DNA of 64,000 nt from Steinernema hermaphroditum (taxonomy: Eukaryota; Nematoda; Chromadorea; Rhabditida; Steinernematidae): contig CM059622.1 of assembly GCA_030435675.1 (NCBI GenBank), positions 15,438,001 to 15,502,000 of the forward strand. The letters run 5' to 3'. Both the position numbers and the translations under genes were made by a program. The notes under the pieces are model-generated. The model was not told the DNA's origin. It was given only the letters and a program-made list of their open reading frames with translations, and made no database searches. Shown piece after piece: positions 55,459 to 64,000 of this stretch (positions are counted from its first letter, which is position 1; each line of letters opens with the position of its first letter).

Positions 55459-56438
55459 ATGGACTCAGTACCGTACTCATTCTGCGAGGACGTCACGCAA
55501 TGAGGTGGCGCCAATGGCAATTCGAAGCGGCGGTCGAACACCTTCCGGAGCCATGGAAAAGTGTCGCCGCCAAACAGCGGACATACGACATACAATTGTC
55601 AAAGGATTACGGTGACTGGAGTTACGATATCAGTTCTATCCAGCTCAATGAAACTCTGGACGAATTAATGAGAATGGACCGCCGGGCAGTGAAGTGCAAC
55701 CAGATCAGGGTTGGTGTAGACCTCACAGGTTACTTCTTCAAAAGAATAAGGAGCTCGAAGGAGGAGATCGAACGACGGCTGATTCCTTTTGTGACGTCAC
55801 GGGCAAGTCGATTCTTCAGGTTGGATTTCCATCCGCGGTGCCCGCCCGAAACGGCCCTGGTCTACCTGAAGATGTTCAAAAATGTCTACACATTCAAAGA
55901 GTTGGACATTTCCTATTTGGGCCCGATAAGCGAGCAGTTCCTGGCTGATCAACTGGAAAAGAACTTCATTCTGTCCGCTCTGAAACTCACTCCTCCGTGG
56001 CCTCCTTCGGAAGCCATAGAGCAGCTGCTACTGAAGTTCTTGGATTCAGCTGATGATCGACTTCTCGATACTTTTGGTGGCACAGATATATCTCAAAAGC
56101 TAAACTTGAGACTTCTCAAAGCGGCCTTCGATTCTTGGGCCAGAGCGAATACCCAGAAGAGCATCAAAATTCGAGCTACCAATGGAGTCACTGAAGAAGA
56201 GATCCTTTCTATTCCGCTTCCACCCAATGTGACATGATGGGAAGAGGCGACGTCAGAGAAGGGAAATGATCTGTTCTTTGTCCAGTGGACCAAGGAGGAT
56301 GGAGCATGTTTGCTGCTTGAAATTGCTCATAGATTCCCTATAATTTCAATCAGTACAAATCCAAGATTCTTCCGAAGCTATCCGCTTATCCAGCTATCCT
56401 CTGAATCGAGCGATTCCGATACTGATTATTCGACTTGA
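55459..56438 (+). pseudogene. Degenerate MDSVPY-type nematode family gene (F-box-like)
   Basis: A TTTATTGCAG acceptor is followed by ATG and MDSVPYSFCEDVTQ, where a TGA ends the frame. The frame that overlaps this stop (from 55500) then runs 245 codons: WRQWQFEAAVEHLPEPWKSV, KQRTYDIQLSKDYGDW, FKRIRSSKEEIERRLIPFV, FRLDFHPRCPPETALVYLK, ending at a second TGA (56235-56237). The same frame stays open for 66 more codons (NDLFFVQWTKEDGACLLLEI...SSESSDSDTDYST) to TGA 56436. The N-terminal motif and the late QWT...LLLEIAH motif resemble lineage-specific, F-box-like worm families. Read as a pseudogene with one frameshift and one nonsense codon; a truncated product from 55500 cannot be excluded. Confidence 0.65.
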
Positions 56439-57680
56439 TAAAGCATTATTTTCGTCTTTGTTTCATATTTCATCAACAAGTGTGTGTCGAAGAGTGTCCA
56501 TCTGCGATAGTAAATCCATCTTCTGCCACCATTTATTCAATATACCAACAGTAAAATAAAGAGTAAGCACGGGTAACATTTTTGAAACATGCGGGAAGAG
56601 TGTATCATCGTACACATAGACCCTTCCGTTGCAAAGTCCTCGGATTGACTTCTTTGCGGATACGACCTTATTCGTGCGGGGATTGAAGGTGATCTTGACT
56701 TCCTTAAGGTAAACATTCGGGCCCTAAATATTTTATACAGCCTTCATGCAGGTTAGCACACCAAATCCCTACATGTGCAATGCAGCTCCACTACAGCAGA
56801 AAGCCTTTGCTGCGAACCGCATCTTCCAGATCATTGAAGTCAATTGGTTGCGGGAGGCCGACGAAGCGTTCGAGGATTGTCAGAATATCCGTCGCACTGT
56901 TGTAGATGGCCATAGAATCCGGGAAGTACTGCCGCTGGCCTAGATTTCCATTGTGTTTCGCGAATTCGTTTTGCCTGAATACATCCCTTACTCTCGAAAC
57001 CGTGTACGTTCCCACCAGTGCACTTGATCACCTCTACTAAGTCCTTTCCAGTAGTCCTCTCTCCATTGCTCGACTTGACGATTCAAGGCTACAAGTGTCT
57101 GCAGAGGACGGTTCTTATTGGTGTCAAACCTAAACCAAATGAAACATGGTCATGTGGAGGAAAATGGCCCATACCATACGCCGTGCACATAGAAGTGCAC
57201 AGCGTTGACCCGTTGACGGCTGGGCCGATCCGTAAAATCGGTTGAACCGATCTCCTGATGGCATTGAACGGCTGACGGATCGGCTGATCTCGAGCTTCGA
57301 AACAAGAAGTCAAGTAGGTCAAGGGCCCACCATCTGTCCCATTCACGACCCTTTGGCAAATGTGGGCAACCACTGGCTTCTCCTGACTTCCCTAGAATTC
57401 AGGACTCATTCGGCATTCGTTTAGCTGCAATGTGAAGGGTCTCTCATTTTCGGCGGTGCCGATCGGTCGTCCGTTCACTATCTCAGAAATGAATTGCGTG
57501 ATGTGATCTCGCCGGCTTTCAGAAGGCCTGGAACACCAGGGAGCCGTAATTTCAACGTCTTGCGAAGAAGCCAGTCACTGCCGAGAAGTCTTTGATCCGA
57601 GAAGATAACTTCACCAGACCACCAAGCAATATAAAGACGAGAAAGATTCGTCGATTTATGCATGTAAAAGTAGAAATAAC
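56439..57680. other. Unresolved region, possible minus-strand exons
   Basis: On the minus strand two stretches look coding: about 57120-56790 (NRPLQTLVALNRQVEQW, then VSRVRDVFRQNEFAKHNGNL) and, after a TATTTAG acceptor, 56722-56590 (VYLKEVKITFNPRTNKVVSA, then GLCNGRVYVYDD). I could not join them in phase, so no gene is called. 57440-57580 is a copy of interspersed repeat R, and 57210-57300 shares GGATCGGCTGA units with 30050-30150. Confidence 0.35.
57440..57580 (+). repeat. Interspersed repeat R, copy
   Basis: Contains CAGAAGGCCTGGAACACCAG and GGAGCCGTAATTTCAACGTC, matching the reverse complement of 28215-28255 almost base for base. Confidence 0.7.
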
Positions 57681-58748
57681 TCAAAATTCAAGAATCGAAA
57701 CCTTCTTCTTCTTCAGGTCATCGCACTTAATATCTCCATCGATTCTCACTCGATTATCCGTCGCTTTGCAGATAAACGGCGCGTAGTATCCGGTGCTCGT
57801 GAAATAAAGTCCTTTCAGGTAATATTTCACATCCGTTCCAGCTATAGTACACTTACGCGGACGCTCAAAAGCTTTCGCTCACCTTTTCTCTGTGCAAGAA
57901 TGGAATGCATACGCCGGCACCCGGTTCCATGTGTCTCAACGCCGTGAATCGTGATCTGCTCTGTAGAACGGTTTGAGGGCTTTTCCAAGAGGGCACTTCC
58001 AGTGTGGGTAAGGCACACGTTGTTCTCGTTCTCTTCGACGCAGATAGAGTCCTTCACATTCCGGGTACAGGGTCTGATCTTGGCTTTGAAGTTGCTTAGG
58101 GTTAGTTTCTTGTGATATACGTTCGATAATCCAAATCCTGAGACTTCAAGAGAAGCGTTGGAAGGGATTTTGGCTTCGTATGGAATGCGAATGTCCATCT
58201 CCGAAGCTAATTTATGATCGATGGGTCGATTCAGGCGAAGGACGGCGATGTCACTTCGGCGACATCTAGAGATAACGAAGCGCTTCAGAATCATGACCTT
58301 TTCGACTATGGAGGGGTAGGAAGTCGTTGGAATATCTCCCTCTTTCGGAGATGTACATCCGATACAGTTGCCTCCGAATTCAATGACCATTTCTTTTGGG
58401 TCGTCCGTTGCTTGCTTCCACCGGGTGAGGCTGGATCCATAACGTGCATAGTACCCTGATTTCCAACCTACTCGAAGGAGCGAGTGCAAACAGTCCCAGC
58501 GCGGAAGAAGCAGTGAGCCGCAGTGAGAATGTGACGGTTATCTAGTAGAATTCCTCCACAAATCTTCTCTGAAAAGTAACAATGTGTAGTCGAAGAGGTA
58601 GGGACTGTACTGTTCCCTCTCGGGAATGCTTGTGCTTACCTGTACCTTTTCCAATTCGGATCATTAAAGAAGCAACTTTTTCTATTGTCAGTGCTCCATG
58701 AGAAATGGAGAAGAAGGCCACAAAGGCCGCGACACCGAAGAGCCGCAT
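57681..58748 (-). CDS. Trypsin-like serine protease homologue, catalytic Ser replaced
   Basis: Exons 58748-58640, 58568-58472, 58430-57883 and 57841-57681 give 304 aa (second intron only 41 nt). Signal peptide MRLFGVAAFVAFFSISHGA; the His box is intact (CGGILLDNRHILTAAHC), the Asp box is present (RRSDIAVLRLNRPID), but the Ser box reads VCLTHTGSALLEK where GDSGGAL is expected, so the nucleophile and the preceding Asp are changed to Thr and His. The layout (C-x-x-x-T-G-x-ALL, C-terminal YLKGLYF) fits the worm trypsin/DUF316 group. Probably an inactive, secreted pseudoprotease acting by binding. Ends in a Lys run KKKK. Confidence 0.8.
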
Positions 58749-59193
58749 TATAGGAAGAGTGGACGATCCTTCTGAACGGTGGTTTATAAGGTGGAAGGCA
58801 GCCGAATGAACTATCTTTCAGTATTATGAAGAAGATGAAGAAGAAGCCACATAATTTCATGTTCGGCACTTAAAAGGATTGACATAACACATGAAAGCTG
58901 TGAAGCGGGGAACAATTTATAATTGGCACCCTAAGAGGATCGATATTGATCTGCATTTTACGATAGAAAGTGACCTTCAGGGTGCATTTACGTTTGCAAC
59001 ATCATATCTAATCTGTGATGTTTCGCCCTGACAAGGATGCAAAGATAATTAATGGTTGCGCATTTTTCGGGTTCGGCGATGCTTCAGAGATGCTAATCAG
59101 CGAAAAAAGTCAGGTTTTTGAACGGGTCGGACCACCTCCAAAGTGACATAAAAGAGCCCCATCATCAAGGGTGCATCAGTTGCATAGTCAACG
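58749..59193. promoter_or_regulatory. Divergent promoter region of protease homologue and collagen copy 2
   Basis: Holds the collagen copy 2 TATA-like CATAAAAG at 59147-59154 and the leader CATCAGTTGCATAGTC. Homology with the copy 1 promoter begins near AAAAAGTCAGG (59104), marking the outer edge of the duplicated block. Confidence 0.55.
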
Positions 59194-60135
59194 ATGAGCA
59201 CTAAGTTCCTCGTGGGAGCCGCCTCGGTCGGCAGCGGAGTCGTCATCGTCGCCTGCCTGGTGATGGTCGGAGTCCTCCTCCAGGACATCAACACCCTCTA
59301 CGACGACGTCATGGACGAGATGCAGGACTTCAAGGTACCCCCTCCCTTCCAGAGCCTTCTCTGAGCCCCCTTCTAGACGATCGCCAACGACGCCTGGACC
59401 GGCATGATGGCTGTGCAGTCGCCTGGATCGAGCGAGCCCAACTTCGCCTCCATCGCGAAGCTCTTCGGCCGTAACAAGCGTGGCGCCGAGTGCAACTGTG
59501 GCGAGCAGGCGAAGAACTGCCCCGCCGGACCTGCAGGACCCCCCGGTCAGCCTGGAAACCACGGAGAAGACGGCCATCCCGGTGAACCCGGCACCCCCGG
59601 TGTCCCCGGAGTCGCGCAGATCGTTACCGACTCGACGAAGAACGGATGTATCAAGTGCGAAGCCGGCCCGGCCGGTCCCCCCGGCCCCGACGGACCAGTT
59701 GGACCGGCAGGACCTGATGGGGAGCCTGGCCAAACTGGAGCCCCTGGCAAGGACGGAGAACCCGGAGTGGATGGCCCCGCTGGAGACGCCGGTGCTCCTG
59801 GTGCCCCTGGACCCGACGGTCAGCCCGGAGCCCCCGGTCAAGATGGCGAGAAGGGTAAGGGCGCCCCTGGCCCCAAGGGACCCGATGGACCCGTCGGACC
59901 CGCTGGAAATGCCGGAGCCAACGGCAAAGACGGCGCTCCTGGCGCTCCCGGAGCCGAAGGACCTCAAGGACCCGCTGGAAACCCGGGCGCTCCTGGCGCC
60001 GACGGCGTTGTCGGAGAGGCTGGCGGACCTGGTCTCCCTGGCCACGACGCCGCCTACTGTCCTTGTCCTCCTCGCACCGCCGAAGTCGCCGGACCTCCCG
60101 CTCAGTCGGGCTACAATCGCCGTGCTCGTTTCTAG
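59194..60135 (+). CDS. Cuticle collagen, duplicated copy 2
   Basis: Exons 59194-59334 and 59377-60135 give 299 aa, same structure and length as copy 1 (42-nt intron, RNKR cleavage site, CNCG and CIKCEAG cysteine pairs, YCPCPPRT end). Amino-acid differences from copy 1 are few and conservative (for example GPAGPAG to GPVGPAG; GAPGVPG to GAPGAPG; QGAAGN to QGPAGN). The 3' flank, including the neighbouring wdr-23 tail, is also duplicated. Its stop codon is 78 bases from the wdr-23 stop. Confidence 0.95.
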
Positions 60136-60212
60136 ACTGTCTAGACTTTATCTTGATAGAAAAATCTCGTTTTCAAAATATATGTATGAACAAATCGATG
60201 TGCATTTGGACA

Positions 60213-62895
60213 CTACGTCCTCCTGCTTGTCTCCGGACTCGGACTTCCGACTCTTCCTCGTTTCCTCCTTTGCAAAGCTTGCGCATATCTCCCCATTAGT
60301 TCTCTGCGTTTAGGGGCGGTTACTCTTGAGGTGGTAGCAGCTCTAGTTGGCTGCTGGACAGTCATACTCCTCGTCGTTCTCGGCTTGTCTTCATCGTCAT
60401 ACTGTTCGTCAATGAGGTCGGGTCTGTCAAGGTTGTAGGGATTGAAGCGAGGCCTCGGCTTTCTCTTCGGACGCTTGTCGTCCTTCGAAATGGGACGGTA
60501 GAATTCGTCGGAGCTGTCTTCACAGCCGATGTTCTCGACGTCGCTGTCCGGGTTGGGCTCCCTAACGGCGCGTTCGTCGAACTTCCAAAGCGCCGTTTGG
60601 CCGTCCCACTAAAAGAGTGCGCCTGCTATTGGGTACGGTAGGCAGTACTTACTGATGACGATATAATTTCGTTGTACTGTGGATGCCAGTGACAGTCGCG
60701 AACGACGCTCTTGTGACCCTCGAGTATGGTGCACACTTCGCCAGAGAACATGTCATAGACTGCAAGGGATACGGTAGCATTGGAAAGCACTGCTAAGGAG
60801 CCTACCGACTACATTTCCTTTGGCACACGAGGCATAGATGAACCTCTTTCCAGTGTGGTCCGGTGAGAAGCGGGCCCTCAACAACGTGTGGAGCACGGAA
60901 TGCGATCCCCGGAAGGTCATGATGGAAGCGTCACCGGGAAGAGGCGACCGGACGATCTCTGGCGATTGCCATCGATAGTCCCATCCTTGACGTGAAACTG
61001 CCTGTTTCGTGGCCTTCTAAACGGGTATTCCTAGCACGTCAGCTGCCCACTACAGGACTAACCTGTCCTTCAATGGAAGAGAAGTGTCTCAAGTCCCAGA
61101 GTTTGATCGTCTGATCTTTGCTGTTGGTCAGAATGTAGCGATCGTCTCCTCGGGGATCAATAAAGGTCAGTCCGTCTCTGTGGCCAGCGAACACTCCAAC
61201 GGGTTCAGGAGTGTGTGTAGCGTCAGCTAAGATGCGGCGATCCCAGACCTACAGATGCAGTTGGGATCGTGATTCGACTATTCAATTTGCCTTGCAGAGT
61301 CCATCATCGCCGGCGCTCAAAATCAGATGCGAAGAGCTGTCGGCAAAGGCGACCGCGTTCACGTCATCGTCATGGCCATTGAGCCTAAGAACGGTCTTGT
61401 TGAGTTCACGGTTGAAGATGAATATGGAGTGCTCGTTTCCTCCGGCGATCACTTCGCTGTCGTCGGCGCTGAACTTGAGAGAAAACGCCGCGAAACGGTC
61501 GTTCTCGATGAGCGGGAGGGACATCCAGTCCGGGCTGGATGTGAAGCCTGAAATCGGGCTTGACGACTGGAGGCTTTTTCTTATATGGACTCTGCTTGCG
61601 TCGAATGCTTATTTCCAGCAAATCTATGCATCTCGTTTTTTTGCGACGGCCTTTTATGAATGCTCCAGAAATAGTCTTCCTGTCAGAATAGAATATATCT
61701 TTCTGGAAGAACCGAACTGACATACTTGACTGAAAGTGCGTCTTCACGTATGCTCAGATGACACTTCTCGAACCCCTCAAGTAATCCTGCCTTTTCCGCC
61801 CGTATCTGGTGCGCTTTTTGGACACGCCGATCATCGAAAAGACGAAACATACAGACTGCGGAACAAGTCTTTTGTTGCGTTTTAGTGCCAAGTCTCCGTA
61901 GCCCTGCGTGCGGTAAGACATCAGTAGCCTACCTAACTCTGGGTTCAGGGTGCACTGGTAGAGGCTGGTATCCCACGTCGAGTAGATAAAGTGGCGACTG
62001 TCGGACGAGATGACGAAGTCGAGGATCGCCCAACTGACGACGGGAACACGGGCCTGGTAGAGTTGCCGATAGCGGTCGCCGGCTCCTCGGCGGTAGAGTC
62101 GGATGTGGCCATCTGGAAAGGGATCGTTTGATAAGGAGGAGTGGGATAGATCTGTTTTGGTCTTTATGGGAACATTAGACACTTACCTTGACTAGCTGTG
62201 ATGATCGAGTTGCCCCTGTCAACAAACTGGGACACGAAGGTCTTCGACTTGACGCTTCCCACCACCTTCCTCGTGTTCGGAATGTACGAGTTGACTACGG
62301 TGGCGCGCTGTCCTAGCGAGAAAGGCTTTCCAAGATTGAGTTCTCGTCTGAGAATCATGTCGGGTAGGAAGCCTCTGTGTGTGGTACTGAAATGGTCCTC
62401 GAGGAAGTGGATCGCCCCGTTTCGGGTCTCTAAATCATGCATGAAGTGATCGTAGCTCTAAAAATGAATAATTTTTGCGAATTGAAAGAATATCCCTACT
62501 TTTCTCAGTTCCTCATCGCCAGTCACATATCTAAATCGAGTCGGTCGACGTTCTCGTTCATGATACCGATGCATTCCTGAACTCATCGGACCTTCTGGAT
62601 GCCCCTCGCTTTGGCCTTCTTCAGAGCTTTGCGCGCTTCTCGGATAGTGCAACGCTTCACGGAGGTCGTCGGCGTTAGAGGCGATGTCGATAACGCGATT
62701 CTCGACCAGCTCCCTCAAGATTGAGGCGATCTGACTGTGGCCTGGGCGTGCGGATCGGATTCTCTGATTCGGAAATGCCGCTTCGAGGGCGCGCTCCTGC
62801 GCTACGATGTTGGCTGCGGAGCTGAGGACGTCTTCGGGACTGTCGGCTGCGGAGGCGGCGTCGTCGGAGGAGTGGCGCGATTCGCCTAAACCCAT
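60213..62895 (-). CDS. wdr-23: WDR-23/DCAF11, CUL4-DDB1 substrate receptor
   Basis: Substrate receptor of the CUL4-DDB1 ligase; in C. elegans it targets SKN-1/Nrf for degradation. Exons 62895-62500, 62457-62187, 62112-61933, 61547-61291, 61248-61063, 61016-60806, 60759-60653 and 60608-60213 give 667 aa. An acidic/Ser N-terminus leads to QIASILRELVENRVIDI and SNADDLREALHY; then VNSYIPNTRKVVGSVKSKTF and WD40 blades with family signatures: LRLNGHDDDVNAVAFADSSS, DDGLCKVWDRRIL, GHRDGLTFIDPRGDDRYILT, SKDQTIKLWDLR, RQGWDYRWQSPE, SVLHTLLRARFSPDHTGKRF, VRDCHWHPQYNEIISSSWDG. The long basic/acidic tail after the last blade is extra. Start at ATG 62895; a TTTCAG lies 16 bases upstream with a stop between. 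Confidence 0.95.
61249..61290 (-). other. GC-AG intron in wdr-23
   Basis: Junction GGACTCTGCAAG|GCAAAT with acceptor CTGTAG|GTCTGG preserves the DDGLCK-VWDRR protein sequence exactly; no GT is available. In the truncated duplicate the homologous intron starts GTAGAA. Confidence 0.75.
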
Positions 62896-64000
62896 ATACT
62901 CCAAGTTTTATCTGAAACAAGGAGATTGCTCGGTTTAGTTGTACCAAGCATACAAAGCACGAAAATACGAGAAAAAATGCGGAATTACTCTAAATTTGAT
63001 CGGATTACAAATTGTCTCAAAATGCAGTTTATAGAGCTGTTGGTATCGAGCAAGTCCTGAAGGCTGAAGGCCCTTGAAGCGGCGTTTCCGAATCAAACAA
63101 TCCGATCCGCATGTCCAGGACACAGTCACATCGATGCAATACTGAGGGAGCTAGGGTAGAGAATCGAGTTATCGATCCCTCTTTTTTCTCCTTTCTCTCA
63201 AATCCAATTACTTAACGAGAGATCCAGGTGTTTAGCCGTATCATAACCAAAAATATGGTAAAATCAAAGAGCAAGAATGAGTTAAGAATAAGACCCTTTC
63301 GTAGATTTCAACATCGCGCCGAGATAGGAGCATGCATGGTGAATACAAGATCAGTACATAACGAATAGTTATGATGCGACACAAGATGCTCAGTCCGTAA
63401 AATTCCCGATTTGAACCCATTTGAATATCAAAGATGTAATCACACTGAACTGCATGAGATGGTGGCCAAGTTCATAAATTAGGACATGTGGAGAATTCAC
63501 GACATAAAGCTGATTTTTAACACGACTGTGAAAAAAAGCGCCGCTACAAACAGCTCTGACGGACCTTGGGGTCAAAGATCTGAAACGGCCAGGTTTAGAG
63601 CTATTATTGGAAGGAATTTTAGTTCAAATGTGGACTGTCATTACTTGTTGGTGCCCAGCGTATTTTTCTCGCCTAAATCTAATTACTGAATAACGAAATT
63701 AGGCAGACAGGTGTTTGCCATATTCGGTCGGAAAATAAGAAAGAACGCCAAGGTGGCGTACGCTTTCACTTTTAGCCATTTAGCCAAATTTCTGTATTTT
63801 GAAAACAAAATCTGAAATCAGCTGGTGTTTTTAGGGCGTTCCCTGTCCGCCCCCAGCAAGTAAACCAGTCTTCTGCTATTCGCGTTGAGACCACCTATAT
63901 TGTTCATCCGTTCGAACTGTCCAAGTTTCCTTTGTCTTTTTATATTTTTCTTTTATTGTTATCAAACGAAAAAAAAAATAAAAGAAATATTAAACTACTC
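62896..64000. other. Region upstream of wdr-23, mostly non-coding
   Basis: Apart from the inverted wdr-23 fragment at 63070-63176 I see no gene. The window ends in AT-rich sequence with an A run (63969-63980). Confidence 0.45.
63070..63176 (+). pseudogene. Inverted fragment of wdr-23 exon 1
   Basis: Plus-strand sequence GAAGCGGCGTTTCCGAATCA, ATCCGATCCGCATGTCCAGG, GAGGGAGCTAG and GAGAATCGAGTTATCGAT matches the coding strand of wdr-23 exon 1 (62790-62690, minus). Translated it reads EAAFPNQTIRSACPGHSHID, then ILREL, with stops and a small indel, so it is a decayed partial copy in opposite orientation. Confidence 0.85.

Noticed and set aside
55459..56438. TGA codons read as selenocysteine, given seld-1 in the window
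   Set aside because: No SECIS-like structure was evident downstream, the first TGA also coincides with a frame change, and the inverted copy is clearly degenerate; a pseudogene is simpler.

Overview
The window is nuclear DNA of a free-living or entomopathogenic-type nematode. Evidence: genes split by many 40-50 nt introns, splice acceptors of the (T)TTCAG type directly in front of start codons (compatible with spliced-leader trans-splicing), several cuticle collagens, a ZP-domain cuticlin, and worm orthologues of UBR-1, SMU-1, WDR-23, SELD-1 and GRASP. The genus cannot be fixed. A degenerate gene that opens MDSVPYSFCEDV resembles lineage-expanded families I associate with clade IV worms such as Steinernema, but that is only a hint.

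Layout. 1-2.3 kb: 5' part of ubr-1 (minus, runs off the window). 4.9-6.9 kb: BTB-BACK-kelch protein. 7.1-9.0 kb: a small coiled-coil gene and a small signal/TM cysteine protein. 11.2-15.3 kb: a PGAP2/Frag1-type membrane protein whose introns hold a TA-flanked MITE and an antisense tRNA-Gln. 15.4-18.5 kb: a collagen pseudogene split by a 2.66 kb hAT-type element with a perfect 8-bp target duplication; the element carries a giant foldback, tRNA-like units and a second nested insertion. 18.5-25.1 kb: basic protein, cuticle collagen, smu-1, small TM gene, cuticle collagen. 27.3-31.5 kb: three paralogous small TM proteins (WFR.Y.C family). 34.1-38.1 kb: cuticlin-like ZP protein. 40.0-46.0 kb (all minus): GRASP, then a WD40 (SKI8/WDR61-like) gene and seld-1, the last two with the geometry of a trans-spliced operon. 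47.2 kb: mL52-like mitoribosomal protein. 48.0-50.4 kb and 59.2-62.9 kb: two copies of a collagen + wdr-23 segment; the first holds only the 3' half of wdr-23. Between them lie hAT-related foldback and transposase debris, a small Cys-rich gene, a broken MDSVPY-type gene with an inverted partial copy, and a serine-protease homologue lacking the catalytic serine.

Themes. Housekeeping genes (ubr-1, smu-1, seld-1, GRASP, mL52) are interleaved with extracellular-matrix genes and a strikingly active layer of gene-fragment duplication: collagen pieces at 15.4, 18.2 and 27.7 kb, wdr-23 pieces at 49-50.4 and 63.1 kb. No CRISPR, prokaryotic operon or intact virus was seen. All exon models were built by eye from splice signals, open frames and phase bookkeeping; coding totals were checked to be divisible by three.
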